A stretch of 64,000 nt of DNA from Vibrio tubiashii (GTDB lineage Bacteria; Pseudomonadota; Gammaproteobacteria; Enterobacterales; Vibrionaceae), in contig NZ_CP117030.1 in assembly GCF_028551255.1 (NCBI RefSeq), positions 1,585,312 through 1,649,311 of the forward strand, in the 5' to 3' direction. How positions within the stretch are numbered: position 1 is the first letter of the stretch; every line of letters starts with the position of its first letter. Of this stretch, positions 36,181-46,365 are shown piece by piece. Below the pieces are notes generated by a model, which saw nothing but the letters and a program-made list of their open reading frames with translations, searched no databases and was not told the DNA's origin. Position numbers and translations under genes: made by a program.

Positions 36181-36558
36181 ATGACGAACAGACTGTTTTT
36201 AACCTTACACGGCAGCATCTACACTGTGTTTGCATTCGCACTGTTTTTTCTGCCAGCCATAATGTGGCCAATGTATGGCGTTGAGATTAACGATAAGTAC
36301 GCTTACTTCCTGTCACAGCACACAAGTATCTTTCTCGGAGGCGTAGCGGCAGTAAGCCTGTTTCTAAGATCAATAGAGCACAAAGAGACAATGCAACAGC
36401 TACTCAAAGCGCTGCTTGTCACCAACCTTCTCGGTGTCGCAATAACTGGCTATGCTGGATTTATAGGGATCTTTGTCGGCTTCGGTTGGAGCGATCCGGC
36501 CTTCTTCGCTCTGTTGTCACTATTAAGCTATTGGCAGCTGAGAGCCCAAAAGAATTGA
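36181..36558 (+). CDS. Small four-helix membrane protein, unknown function
   Basis: This 125-residue protein has four hydrophobic segments (about residues 5-27, 42-60, 76-98, 100-118), with short charged loops and a basic C-terminus. The helix layout resembles DoxX-like or DUF4345-type small membrane proteins, but no diagnostic motif is clear. It follows ydhR by 9 bases with AAGGA as ribosome binding site, so it is co-expressed with that monooxygenase-like protein. The pairing of a soluble quinone-type oxidase with a small membrane protein is suggestive only. Confidence 0.7.
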   Translation: MTNRLFLTLHGSIYTVFAFALFFLPAIMWPMYGVEINDKYAYFLSQHTSIFLGGVAAVSLFLRSIEHKETMQQLLKALLVTNLLGVAITGYAGFIGIFVGFGWSDPAFFALLSLLSYWQLRAQKN

Positions 36559-36568
36559 AAACAGTGGC

Positions 36569-36602
36569 ACTTTGGGCATGGTCTAAAAGCTACGCCCAAA
36601 GT
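36569..36602. terminator. Hairpin between convergent genes
   Basis: ACTTTGGGC/GCCCAAAGT stem (9 bp) with a 16-base loop and no strong T tract, sitting exactly between two convergent stop codons. Confidence 0.5.
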
Positions 36603-36606
36603 TGTC

Positions 36607-37029
36607 CTATTTCGTCACGATAAACTTACTGTAAGTGCTAACTTTACCGTTGATGTATTCGATTCCGCAGTGAATGTTTTCTAGGTTACTGCCAACGATT
36701 TGATACTCAACAATAAACTCACCACTTATGACTTTTATAAACAAGAAGCCTTCCATCACTTTCCACAAGCCCTGAAGTGATTTGTCACTGAAGAGATCTT
36801 TCTCCGACAAAGTACCGTTTGGGTTGAGCCTGATCTGTGAGGCAAAGCCATCAACATTTACTTTTACCCAAGTCTGTTGATGGACTTCATAACTTAGAAT
36901 TTTACGGCGCTGTTTCACCCACTCTTTTAGCTCTTGTTCTTGGGTAGGAGTTAAGCTTGGTAGATCTTCCATCTCCAGTAGAGTGTGGTGTTTTTCGTAC
37001 CAAAACAGTTGTAAGTGAAGCAGTTTCAT
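36607..37029 (-). CDS. Hypothetical soluble protein
   Basis: This 140-residue protein starts at an internal Met (KLLHLQLFWYEKHHTLLEMEDL). An open extension upstream to 37197 would run across the terminator of the ula operon and encode a Cys/Pro-rich tail, so the shorter start is preferred, although neither has a clear ribosome binding site. It has a charged helical segment (LTPTQEQELKEWVKQRRKIL) followed by beta-rich sequence (GLWKVMEGFLFIKVISGEFIVEYQIVG). No family is recognised. Expression and function are unknown. Confidence 0.5.
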   Translation of the reverse strand: MKLLHLQLFWYEKHHTLLEMEDLPSLTPTQEQELKEWVKQRRKILSYEVHQQTWVKVNVDGFASQIRLNPNGTLSEKDLFSDKSLQGLWKVMEGFLFIKVISGEFIVEYQIVGSNLENIHCGIEYINGKVSTYSKFIVTK

Positions 37030-37157
37030 TCTTGTATGCAGCTTATAGATAGGAAAGTCAGCGCAACTGTGCTCCAACTCAGACTTGAAGTCAAATCTTA
37101 TGCATTCGATTGAAAATGTGCAGCGCAATACGGGGGGCTTGCACTGCACTATCCCAT

Positions 37158-37190
37158 AAAAGGGGATGAAAGGCGCTCTGATTAAGCGCC
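37158..37190 (-). terminator. Terminator of the ula operon
   Basis: GGCGCT/AGCGCC stem with a 7-base loop, then TTTCATCCCCTTTT on the minus strand, 40 bases beyond the ulaE stop codon. Confidence 0.65.
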
Positions 37191-37229
37191 GGAGCATGAT
37201 GCCCTTGTGCTAGGCACCTTTATTCAATG

Positions 37230-38111
37230 CTAAGCTGCAAATAGCTTTGGCAAGTCAGCATGATCACAAGCTTGATTTAATCGACGCTGAGCAGTGAGAA
37301 TATTCTGTTTCCAATTATCATCCTGAGCCCACATTTCAATGACCAAAGGGACGACGCATTCTGTCTTCTTGAGGGTATCGAATATCGAGTTGAAATCGAC
37401 CTCGCCTTCGCCGATAACCAAATCGCGAAATTGCCCTTTATAATCTGAAGTCACTCGATAGGTGTCCTTAAGGTGAATTTGAGTGATGTGTGGTTTACTC
37501 AATTTCAGCTCAGCTACGATATCATAGTTCCAACCAGAGATGTTGCCAACGTCAGGGTAAGCCGTAAAATAAGGAGAATCGACCTCTCGGCTTAATACCT
37601 CAAATTTACTCAATGAATTCAGGTAGTCGGTATCCATGATCTCGACAGCAAGCATGACACCGGCTCTTTCAGCTAGCTTCGCTGACTGCTTCATTCCTTG
37701 AATAAACCGCTGGTGAGTCGTTTGATTGGCTGGCTCATAATAGACATCATAGCCTGCTAGCTGAATCGTACGCACGCCTAGTTTGTATGCCAATGAGATC
37801 GCTTTCTCCATATGCAGTAAGGCTTGCTCGCGAGTGTCAGGATCAGCTGAGCCGAACGGGTATTTGCGATGAGCGCTTAAACACATCGATTGAAGAGGAA
37901 CCCCATAACGTTCGCACTGGTGACGCAGAGCATAAATGGTTTCATCATCCCAATCTAAGCGGCTGCGACGTTCGTCAGATTCATCCACAGAGATCTCTAA
38001 AAAATCGAATCCTAGCTCTTTGGTCGTTTTAAGCTTTTCTTCCCAACTTAGCTCGTTAGGTAGGGCCTTTTCATACAAACCGACTCGGTGGCGTTGAAGA
38101 TTTTGATACAT
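37230..38111 (-). CDS. ulaE: L-ribulose-5-phosphate 3-epimerase (UlaE/SgbU)
   Basis: This 293-residue TIM-barrel enzyme converts L-xylulose 5-phosphate to L-ribulose 5-phosphate in ascorbate breakdown. The family signature runs through VGLYEKALPNELSWEEKL, FDFLEISVDESDERRSRLDW (residues about 34-53) and SMCLSAHRKYPFGSADP. Metal ligands are expected in EIMDTDYLNS and HLKDTYRVTSDYKGQFRDLVIGEGEVDF. It is the last gene of the ula operon, 9 bases after ulaD. A terminator follows. Confidence 0.95.
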   Translation of the reverse strand: MYQNLQRHRVGLYEKALPNELSWEEKLKTTKELGFDFLEISVDESDERRSRLDWDDETIYALRHQCERYGVPLQSMCLSAHRKYPFGSADPDTREQALLHMEKAISLAYKLGVRTIQLAGYDVYYEPANQTTHQRFIQGMKQSAKLAERAGVMLAVEIMDTDYLNSLSKFEVLSREVDSPYFTAYPDVGNISGWNYDIVAELKLSKPHITQIHLKDTYRVTSDYKGQFRDLVIGEGEVDFNSIFDTLKKTECVVPLVIEMWAQDDNWKQNILTAQRRLNQACDHADLPKLFAA

Positions 38112-38120
38112 AGACGACTC

Positions 38121-38768
38121 CTAATTCCAGAAGCGGTCAATTTGGGCACGAAGTGCTTCAGCGGTTTGCTTACCCTGCTCACCCGCTAGAGCTCGACCCG
38201 CAATAAAAGTTTTGGCCTTGATACCCTCAAATAGGTAAAGGTCTTCAGGCACGATACCGCCGGTGATAGATAACTCTAGACCGAGTTCAGACAAGGCACG
38301 CATTTTTTCCAAATCTTGTTCGGTCCAGCCAACTCCTGCCAACTCTGCGTCACGAGAGCGGTGATAAATAGCTTGTGAGACACCTAAATCAACCCAAGCT
38401 TGAGCGTCTGCCATTGTCCAGTTACCGTAGATCTCAATCTGAATTTCGCCCTTGTGCTGATCCGCGACTTTCTTGCACGCTTCTATAGTTGCAATATGTG
38501 CGGCAGCGGAAACAGTAATCCAATCAGCTCCCGCCTCGAAGGCCATTTTGGCTAGAATGGCTCCGCCGTCTGTCGTTTTCATATCGCACACTAAAATATG
38601 ATCAGGGTGATTAGCACGCAGAGTCGAAACCGCATTCATGCCCTCAGCAAATGCGAGGATAGTGCCCACTTCAATCACATCAACAAAGCTTTCAACATTG
38701 TTCGCCACTTCAATGGCTGCAGGTAAATTAGTTTGGTCTAGGGCGATTTGAATCATTGGTTTTGTCAT
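38121..38768 (-). CDS. ulaD: 3-keto-L-gulonate-6-phosphate decarboxylase (UlaD/SgbH)
   Basis: This 215-residue member of the orotidine-5'-phosphate decarboxylase suprafamily is Mg-dependent and turns 3-keto-L-gulonate 6-phosphate into L-xylulose 5-phosphate and CO2. The defining DxKxxD motif is VCDMKTTDGGAI (residues about 60-71), preceded by FVDVIEVGTILAFAEGMNAV. The phosphate-binding ELSITGGIVPED and FIAGRALAG segments near the C-terminus are intact. It sits between the HAD phosphatase gene and ulaE with 5- and 9-base gaps, a tight operon. Confidence 0.95.
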   Translation of the reverse strand: MTKPMIQIALDQTNLPAAIEVANNVESFVDVIEVGTILAFAEGMNAVSTLRANHPDHILVCDMKTTDGGAILAKMAFEAGADWITVSAAAHIATIEACKKVADQHKGEIQIEIYGNWTMADAQAWVDLGVSQAIYHRSRDAELAGVGWTEQDLEKMRALSELGLELSITGGIVPEDLYLFEGIKAKTFIAGRALAGEQGKQTAEALRAQIDRFWN

Positions 38769-38773
38769 TATCG

Positions 38774-39595
38774 TTATCCTTTAATTTTTTCACGTATTAG
38801 ACGGGCCAAGCCATCTTGATTGTTATCTGTCGAGCACACGAGTTTGGCGTGTGACTTTACGGTGTCGTCGGCATTGCGCATTGCGACACCTAAATTGGCG
38901 TATTGAAGCATTGAGATATCATTGTGATTGTCGCCAACTGCGATCACATGATTTGCGTGGTAACCAAGTTCAGAGACATATTCAGCAAGACGGAGGCCCT
39001 TGCTGTTTCCTTTTGCGGCAAAGTCAATTCGGTTTGACCAAGAGCGCTCGCCGTTGAACTGTCGCTCAACCCAAGGGTGTTCCAACAATCTCTCCACAGA
39101 GCTTGGGCACCCCTCAACAACGAACTTCCATACATGCTCTGTCTGTTTTGCTGTTTCACTGAATGAGTCAACCTTGTATATCTTCGGACGGTGGGCTTTT
39201 GGTGCAGTTTTAGCCCAGCTTTCCAAAGCTTGCATGTAAGTTATCGGGTTGTAGTTGGAGTAAGTCATGGCGTCAGAAATATACATCACCATCTTGACTT
39301 GAAACTCACGCGCCAACTCAATAAATATCTGCACATCTTCCTTATCAATAGAGTTCTGCTTTAGAACCTTCTCATTGGCATAGTCATAGACGTACGTGCC
39401 GTTACAGCAGATGATTGGAGTGTCTAGTTCAAGCTCGTAGTAATAAGGCCTAGCAGCAGTATGATGACGCCCTGTTACCATGACGACTTTGCAATGTTGC
39501 TTGGCTTCTTTAATCGCGCGTTTAACTTCAGGATGGATCGTGTGTTCATCTGTCAGCACTGTTCCATCTAAATCTAATGCTAATACCTTGTACAT
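38774..39595 (-). CDS. Cof-type HAD phosphatase, YbhA-like, inside the ula operon
   Basis: This 273-residue HAD-superfamily phosphatase of the Cof subfamily has nucleophile Asp8 and Asp10 in ALDLDGTVL. Motif II lies in VVMVTGRHH, a cap domain spans about residues 80-190, and motif IV is VIAVGDNHNDISML. Similarity to E. coli YbhA (pyridoxal phosphatase) is strong, for example LDTPIICCNGTYVYDY. The start at 39595 has GGAGG upstream; an extra 6 residues in frame are ignored. It lies between ulaF and ulaD, which is not the E. coli arrangement. It could dephosphorylate accumulating sugar phosphates of the pathway; that role is inferred. Confidence 0.88.
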   Translation of the reverse strand: MYKVLALDLDGTVLTDEHTIHPEVKRAIKEAKQHCKVVMVTGRHHTAARPYYYELELDTPIICCNGTYVYDYANEKVLKQNSIDKEDVQIFIELAREFQVKMVMYISDAMTYSNYNPITYMQALESWAKTAPKAHRPKIYKVDSFSETAKQTEHVWKFVVEGCPSSVERLLEHPWVERQFNGERSWSNRIDFAAKGNSKGLRLAEYVSELGYHANHVIAVGDNHNDISMLQYANLGVAMRNADDTVKSHAKLVCSTDNNQDGLARLIREKIKG

Positions 39596-39616
39596 GGGCT
39601 CTTCCTCCAACAAAGA

Positions 39617-40309
39617 TTAACGCTGGCCGTAGTAAGCATTTTCACCGTGTTTACGCAGGTAGTGTTTGTCAGAGAGCTCTGGCTGAATTTTAATGCCACT
39701 ATTCAGCGAGCGAGTTGCCAGCGCCATTGCCGAAATCTCTTCCAGTACTACGGCATTGTGAACCGCATCATTCGAGTTCTTGCCCCAAGAAAATGGCGCA
39801 TGCCCTGCCACAATCACGCTAGGAACTGCCATAGGCTTAATGCCGCGTTGCTTGAACTCTTCAATGATGACGAGCCCAGTATTTTTCTCATACGCCCCTG
39901 AAATTTCATCGTGAGACAACTTACGGGTACAGGGAATATCTCCGTAAAAGTAGTCGGCATGAGTCGTACCGAGTGCAGGAATATCAATCCCAGCCTGCGC
40001 CCAGATAGTGGCACTACGTGAGTGAGTGTGCACTACGCCACCAACCTCTGGAAACGCTTTATAGATTTCAATATGCGTCGCTGTATCACTCGAAGGATTT
40101 AGTTTCCCTTCAATAATTTGGCCTTCTAAATCCACGATAACCATGTCGTCTGCGGTCATGGCATCGTACTCAACACCGGAAGGTTTGATTGCCAATACAC
40201 CAAGTTCGCGATCTATTTCCGAAACATTTCCCCAGGTGAATGTCACTAAGCCGTATTTTGGCAGCTTGAGATTGGCTTCGAAGACACGTTGTTTTAGTGC
40301 GCTATACAT
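39617..40309 (-). CDS. ulaF: L-ribulose-5-phosphate 4-epimerase (UlaF/AraD family)
   Basis: This 230-residue class II aldolase-fold zinc enzyme converts L-ribulose 5-phosphate to D-xylulose 5-phosphate, the exit to the pentose phosphate pathway. The family motif [29 protein letters not shown] lies at residues about 21-49. The Zn-binding histidines are in [18 protein letters not shown] (HTHS, near 95-97) and [10 protein letters not shown] (around 170). The length is that of SgaE/AraD (231). It lies 9 bases after ulaC in the same operon. Confidence 0.95.
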   Translation of the reverse strand: MYSALKQRVFEANLKLPKYGLVTFTWGNVSEIDRELGVLAIKPSGVEYDAMTADDMVIVDLEGQIIEGKLNPSSDTATHIEIYKAFPEVGGVVHTHSRSATIWAQAGIDIPALGTTHADYFYGDIPCTRKLSHDEISGAYEKNTGLVIIEEFKQRGIKPMAVPSVIVAGHAPFSWGKNSNDAVHNAVVLEEISAMALATRSLNSGIKIQPELSDKHYLRKHGENAYYGQR

Positions 40310-40318
40310 AGTTTCTCC

Positions 40319-40795
40319 TTACGCCATTTCTGCTAGTGCTTCATCAATAACGTCAAACACATCAGTCTTAGTGCGGCAGCGGCGCAACTTGTTAAGATCA
40401 ACGCCCGTTTCACTATCTTCGTCATCAAGTACGGTGGTCACTTCCATTAAGCCTTCCATATGCTCATCAGAAGAGCTGCCAGCTAACGTAATCAGTACAT
40501 CAACAGGCTCATCTTCACCTTCGAAGAACACTGGCTCTTCAAGAGTAACGAGCGCAAAAGCCGTTCGAATTACGCCATCTTCTGGACGAGCGTGTGGCAG
40601 TGCTAAGTTAGGTGCAATGCAGATGTAAGGACCAAGTTTTTCTACACTATTGATGATCGCCTCATGGTAGCTTGGCAAAATCGCACCGGATGCGGTCAGC
40701 ATGTCTGTACCAATGGTGATAGCTTCACGCCAATTAGAAGCAGAAGCTTGTAGTTTGATTGAGTTGTTGTCGATCAGTGATTGCTTAAAACCCAT
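40319..40795 (-). CDS. ulaC: PTS ascorbate-specific EIIA component (UlaC)
   Basis: This 158-residue EIIA of the mannitol/fructose (PTS_EIIA_2) family passes phosphate from HPr to the IIB domain of the ascorbate permease. The phosphorylated His68 sits in APNLALPHARPEDGV, the family signature. The length matches E. coli UlaC (154). It follows the fused permease gene by 71 bases, across a hairpin at 40814-40833, and precedes ulaF by 9 bases. Confidence 0.94.
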   Translation of the reverse strand: MGFKQSLIDNNSIKLQASASNWREAITIGTDMLTASGAILPSYHEAIINSVEKLGPYICIAPNLALPHARPEDGVIRTAFALVTLEEPVFFEGEDEPVDVLITLAGSSSDEHMEGLMEVTTVLDDEDSETGVDLNKLRRCRTKTDVFDVIDEALAEMA

Positions 40796-40813
40796 TGTTC
40801 TATCTCCAGTAAC

Positions 40814-40833
40814 GTGCCAGCCATAACTGGCAC
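40814..40833 (-). other. Intercistronic hairpin between ulaAB and ulaC
   Basis: GTGCCAG/CTGGCAC, a 7-bp stem with a 6-base loop, without a T tract. Such structures in PTS operons can stabilise the upstream permease mRNA and give different dosage to downstream genes. That role is inferred. Confidence 0.45.
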
Positions 40834-40866
40834 TTAGTTATTGTTATTGGTTGTTTTATATAGAGG

Positions 40867-42627
40867 TTACTTTGCTCCAGCGAAGTTCTTATCGATGATG
40901 TCTAATAACTCATCACCAAAAGAGTTCGGATTGAGCATGTTCTGTACACCCAAGACAAACTTTCCTTCGCCTGGCTCCATTTCAGCAGATAAGTGTTTCG
41001 ATGAGACGATGATGTCAGTCGACGCAAGCTTAGACTTGTAGTCAGATACCGCACATGAGTCCATGACATGAGGGATACCTTTTTTCTCTAGGTATTTACC
41101 AATCTTCATCTTCATCATCATTGAAGAACCTTGCCCATTACCACATACCGCTAAGATGCTTACTGGGCGAACACCGTCACTCGCTTTGATTGCTTGCTCT
41201 ACCGCTTCAATCACTTCAGGTTCTTCTGTAACAGAAACAACGCCTTGCGCATCTTCTTCTGCTCGAAGCTGTTTGGACGCAAAGAACATGTATACCAGAG
41301 ACAGTGCGACCAATACCCAGAAGAAGGCTTTTGACATTGAGATACCGGCAAAGATAGGTGGGAATACTAGAGCCCAGTCTGCCATACCCATCCAACCACT
41401 GAATTCCACACCATGATTGCTAATCAGCTGAATAGCCCAAGCAGAGCCAACCACTTCGATAATGCCCATCACGAAACAGATCTTCATAACCGCTTTCCAG
41501 CCACCAAAGTGGTTAGCGAACACACCAATTGTTGCGTTCGAGAAGAACATTGGAATGAAACCAGGAATGATCATGATTGGAGAGTCAGCAAGTAGCAGCG
41601 CGCCAACAGCAAGGAATTGACCAATAGCACCCCACATGAAGCCAAATACCATAGCGTTAGGAGAAAACGCGTAGATCGCAGCACAGTCGATTGCCAATAC
41701 TGCATTTGGAATCACGCGTTCAGAAATGCCCTTAAACGCTTCGGACAGTTCAGCAACGAACATGCGAACACCAGCAACGATAACTTGAATCGCTACAGCA
41801 AACTTTAAGCCTGTTTCTAGGATGTAGATTGTCCAGTGCGTTTTACCCGCCATTGTTTGTAGGTTATCTAGGCCAAACGACAGCAAGATAATGCCAAAGA
41901 AAACCGTCATAACGATCGCTGTTGCAGCGATACTGTCATGGAAGATATGCAGCCATTTAGGCAGTTCGATATGGTCTACACTATCGTTCTTATCGCCAAG
42001 TTTTGGTGCAACCTTAGTCGCGATCCAAGAAGCAACCTGCTGTTGGTGACCGATAGAGAAACCAGCACCACCCGTTACTTCCTCAGTAGGCTTGAACATG
42101 ATATTGGAAGAGATACCCCAATACAGCGCCATTAACACTGCTGAATATAGGATGGTCTCCCACATTGAAGCGCCAAGGATGAAGTAGAAAACAGCAACCA
42201 AACCTGCCTGTTGGAACATGATATGCCCAGTCAGCATAATGGTGCGAATGCCAGTGAAGCGGCGGAAAAGGACGAGGAGAATGTTAATGCCTAACGCTAG
42301 CAGTACTGCATAGCCAACCCAGGAATACATATCTCCCATGTTTTCCATCGTCGCCATCATGGTTGTATATGGGTCAATAACGGATCCCGTCAATCCATGA
42401 TATTCCGACAACTTTTCAATGACGGGTTTAAACCCCTTAACCAATGTGCCCGCACCAACTTGGACTAGCATAAAGCCAACAATCGTTTTGATTGAGCCTT
42501 TGATTATCGTCGTAGGATCGCGTCTCAGCAGCCAATAGCCAATAAAAGTAACGAGACCAAGCAGCAAGGGGGCTTTGGTCATTACTTGGCTGTAAAATAT
42601 ATAGAAGATGTCGTATAAGAACTCCAT
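40867..42627 (-). CDS. ulaAB: PTS ascorbate-specific EIIC-EIIB fusion permease (UlaA-UlaB)
   Basis: This 586-residue fusion joins the UlaA (IIC) membrane domain, about residues 1-440 with 11 helices and [19 protein letters not shown] repeats, to a UlaB (IIB) domain from about residue 488. The phospho-cysteine is C495 in [16 protein letters not shown]. It imports L-ascorbate while phosphorylating it at C6. In E. coli the two domains are separate proteins, so the fusion spares one gene. The linker ([25 protein letters not shown]) is acidic and probably flexible. It is first in the operon ulaAB-ulaC-ulaF-HAD-ulaD-ulaE. Confidence 0.95.
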   Translation of the reverse strand: MEFLYDIFYIFYSQVMTKAPLLLGLVTFIGYWLLRRDPTTIIKGSIKTIVGFMLVQVGAGTLVKGFKPVIEKLSEYHGLTGSVIDPYTTMMATMENMGDMYSWVGYAVLLALGINILLVLFRRFTGIRTIMLTGHIMFQQAGLVAVFYFILGASMWETILYSAVLMALYWGISSNIMFKPTEEVTGGAGFSIGHQQQVASWIATKVAPKLGDKNDSVDHIELPKWLHIFHDSIAATAIVMTVFFGIILLSFGLDNLQTMAGKTHWTIYILETGLKFAVAIQVIVAGVRMFVAELSEAFKGISERVIPNAVLAIDCAAIYAFSPNAMVFGFMWGAIGQFLAVGALLLADSPIMIIPGFIPMFFSNATIGVFANHFGGWKAVMKICFVMGIIEVVGSAWAIQLISNHGVEFSGWMGMADWALVFPPIFAGISMSKAFFWVLVALSLVYMFFASKQLRAEEDAQGVVSVTEEPEVIEAVEQAIKASDGVRPVSILAVCGNGQGSSMMMKMKIGKYLEKKGIPHVMDSCAVSDYKSKLASTDIIVSSKHLSAEMEPGEGKFVLGVQNMLNPNSFGDELLDIIDKNFAGAK

Positions 42628-42991
42628 ATCTTTACCCCTAATAGTATTTGTAATTTTATTTGGTTCGTAGGACAGAACGTTTTCAACTTAATGTGTGAAA
42701 TACGCTCTCTTTTGCTCACGAATTAAACTTTAACAATCAAAAGTAATCATTCAATGCTCATTTGTGATTATTTTGATTTTTATCAATTTTGCCCTCATTC
42801 AATGGCTGTTTTTGGGTCACCGATCACACCAAAAACCACTAAACACATAAAAATCAGTAACTTATAATTATTTGTGATTTATAAGATATTTTTGTTTCAT
42901 GGTTATTTGACAATCAAACTGATGATTATTAGAATCAAAACAAATCACAAGCAATCACCAAGTAATCACAACACTTGAAAAGGTGATAAGA
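42628..42991. promoter_or_regulatory. ula control region with repeated AATCACAA elements
   Basis: 364 bases between divergent ulaAB and ulaR. Three direct copies of AATCAC(A/C)A start at 42943, 42953 and 42964, 10-11 bases apart (one helical turn). Two copies in opposite orientation (TTGTGATT) lie at 42762-42769 and 42872-42879. The DeoR-type repressor UlaR is the likely binder. No clear CRP site was seen. Confidence 0.55.
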
Positions 42992-43747
42992 ATGAACGAA
43001 GTACAAAGACACGACGGTATCTTGTCGTTATTAGAAGAAAATCGGACGATCAACGTCTCGCATATCATCAACAGCTTTAATGTTTCTCCTGCGACAGCTC
43101 GTCGCGACATTTCAAAGCTCGATGAGTTGGGCAAATTACGTAAAATTCGTAACGGTGCTGAGCGTATTGAGAGCCAAAAGAAAAAGTGGTCACCACTAAA
43201 CATCAACAGTACTGAGCACTATGAAGAGAAGTCTCTTATAGCCTTACGTGCCGCTGAGTTGTGCGACTCGGGCGATAGCGTGGTCATCAACTGTGGTTCA
43301 ACCGCATTTTTACTGGGCCAAAAGCTGTGTGGCCAAGATGTACAGATTGTCACCAACTACTTTCCATTGGCGAGCTATCTAATCAATGAAGATCATGACG
43401 ATGTGATCATTATTGGTGGCCAATACAATAAAGCGCAAAACATCTTTCTTAACCCTGCTCCTGATTCGTTGGGTGGGTACGCGGGTAACTGGATGTTTAC
43501 TTCTGGCAAAGGCTTAACTGAAGCGGGGCTTTATAAAGCAGACATGCTTACTGCAGTAGCTGAGCAACAGATGCTTGAGCAAATCGATAAGTTAGTCGTA
43601 GTCGTGGATAGCTCGAAAGTGGGCCAAAGAACAGGAATGGTTTTCTGCCCAGCGAGCAAGATTGATATCGTTATAACCGGTAAAGATGCCAACCCTGACG
43701 TTGTCAAAGCCATTGAAGCTCAAGGCACACAAGTCATTCTGGTTTAA
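42992..43747 (+). CDS. ulaR: DeoR-family repressor of the ula regulon (UlaR)
   Basis: This 251-residue DeoR-family protein has an N-terminal winged helix (residues about 5-55, ENRTINVSHIINSFNVSPATARRDISKLDELGK) and a C-terminal sugar-phosphate isomerase-like sensor domain (VINCGSTAFLLGQKL, and KADMLTAVAEQQMLEQIDKLVVVVDSSKVG). In E. coli UlaR is released by L-ascorbate 6-phosphate. The ATG at 42992 has AAGGTGA upstream; an in-frame GTG at 42983 overlaps that site and is not used. It is divergent from ulaAB and followed by ulaG 115 bases later, so it sits between its targets. Confidence 0.93.
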   Translation: MNEVQRHDGILSLLEENRTINVSHIINSFNVSPATARRDISKLDELGKLRKIRNGAERIESQKKKWSPLNINSTEHYEEKSLIALRAAELCDSGDSVVINCGSTAFLLGQKLCGQDVQIVTNYFPLASYLINEDHDDVIIIGGQYNKAQNIFLNPAPDSLGGYAGNWMFTSGKGLTEAGLYKADMLTAVAEQQMLEQIDKLVVVVDSSKVGQRTGMVFCPASKIDIVITGKDANPDVVKAIEAQGTQVILV

Positions 43748-43832
43748 CGCCGCCAAATAGATAATTAACACAACAAATTGCTCAGTGTCTTAATCTCGCA
43801 TTAAGACGCTTAGCTCCCTACATCCCAAATAA

Positions 43833-44930
<1,098 letters not shown>

Positions 44931-44947
44931 CCTTATCCATGCCTGCC

Positions 44948-44977
44948 AAGCCGAGTGTTTATCCACTCGGCTTTTTT
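44948..44977 (+). terminator. Terminator of ulaG
   Basis: AAGCCGAGTG/CACTCGGCTT stem, 10 bp with a 6-base loop, followed by TTTTT. Confidence 0.9.
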
Positions 44978-45082
44978 GATAATCGGACCTAATACTCACC
45001 TAACACTCACCTCGCCTTTTGTTGCCAACCTGCGTAGAATACGCGCTCTTTTACCATTCACGAGCAACTATAGGCAGTCAGT

Positions 45083-46330
45083 TTGCACACAGTAGAACAA
45101 CTTAAAAGCGGAGAGCTTGCAGGCATTCAGCGTCTTCAACTTTCTGAACAATTAACCGAGTTACCACAAGAGATCTTAGCCTTAGCTGATACGCTGGAAA
45201 TTCTCGATGTTTCGAACAACCTTTTAAGTGAACTGCCAGAATGGCTCACTGAATTAAAGCAACTTAAAATAGTGTTTGCTTCCAATAACCGTTTCACACG
45301 CCTTCCACTTGTTCTCGGACGTTGTGAAAAGCTAGAAATGGTTGGGTTCAAAAGCAACCAGATCGTTCGTGTCGCCGAAGAGTCATTACCAGAGCAACTA
45401 CGTTGGTTAATTTTGACCGATAACCAAATAGCTAAGTTGCCAGAATCTTTGGGCTACCGCCCGCGCCTGCAGAAATTAGCCTTGGCGGGTAACAAACTGG
45501 CATCACTACCCAACAGCTTTAGCCAGTTGCTCAACTTGGAGTTAGTGCGCCTATCAGCAAATCAACTTGAGTGCTTCCCTAGCGTACTACTTGAACTTCC
45601 TAAACTGGCGTGGATGGCTTTTGCAGGCAACCCTTTCTGTGAAAGAACCGACCTTGAAGAGAGTGTTCCACAAGTTGCTTCAAGTGCTTACAAGCTTAAT
45701 CATGTTTTAGGGCAAGGGGCATCTGGAGTGATCTCTCACGCGGATTGGATTGATGCCAATTTCGACTTCCCAACCAATGTTGCGGTAAAAGTGTTTAAAG
45801 GGGATGTAACCAGTGATGGCTATCCTTGCGATGAGCTGCAAGCTTGCCTGCAAACAGGTCACCACAACAACCTTGTGAAATCTATCGCTCAAGTAAACGA
45901 GGATAATCACCTTGCCTTGGTGATGGAGTTAATCCCAGATAGCTACTTCAATCTTGGTCTACCACCAACATTACAAACCTGTACACGAGATGTTTTTAAG
46001 CAAGACTTCACCCTTTCGGTCAGTCAGATTGAAAAGATTGTTGACCAGATGATGGATGTGTTTAATCACCTACACGATAACAAGGTATGTCATGGTGACC
46101 TCTACGCGCACAATGTGTTGATCAATGAACAAGGTGAGATGATATTTGGCGATTTTGGCGCCGCATCAGTCTACGACTACTTAACCGAAACCCAACAACG
46201 CGGTATTAGAAAGATTGAAGCCCGCGCTTTGGGGCACTTTATTGATGATCTACTCTCGGTGTGTAAGCCGATTGAAACGCAAACTGCGGCCTACAAAAGC
46301 TTAAAGAACCTCGCCCTAATCACTGGCTAA
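45083..46330 (+). CDS. Leucine-rich-repeat Ser/Thr protein kinase
   Basis: This 415-residue fusion has about seven leucine-rich repeats (residues about 15-185; LILTDNQIAKLPESLGYRP is one) and a eukaryotic-like kinase domain (about 200-400). Kinase motifs are intact: P-loop LGQGASG (209-215), Lys236 in VAVKVF, the catalytic loop HGDLYAHN (337-344, Asp339, Asn344) and DFG (357-359). The C-terminal lobe is short. No signal peptide or membrane helix is visible, so it is cytoplasmic. A TTG start at 45083 is needed; the ribosome binding site is weak. It is monocistronic, downstream of the ula regulon. The substrate is unknown. Confidence 0.85.
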   Translation: MHTVEQLKSGELAGIQRLQLSEQLTELPQEILALADTLEILDVSNNLLSELPEWLTELKQLKIVFASNNRFTRLPLVLGRCEKLEMVGFKSNQIVRVAEESLPEQLRWLILTDNQIAKLPESLGYRPRLQKLALAGNKLASLPNSFSQLLNLELVRLSANQLECFPSVLLELPKLAWMAFAGNPFCERTDLEESVPQVASSAYKLNHVLGQGASGVISHADWIDANFDFPTNVAVKVFKGDVTSDGYPCDELQACLQTGHHNNLVKSIAQVNEDNHLALVMELIPDSYFNLGLPPTLQTCTRDVFKQDFTLSVSQIEKIVDQMMDVFNHLHDNKVCHGDLYAHNVLINEQGEMIFGDFGAASVYDYLTETQQRGIRKIEARALGHFIDDLLSVCKPIETQTAAYKSLKNLALITG

Positions 46331-46365
46331 ACTACTTTACAAAGAGCGCTAGTATTCCATGTTTA

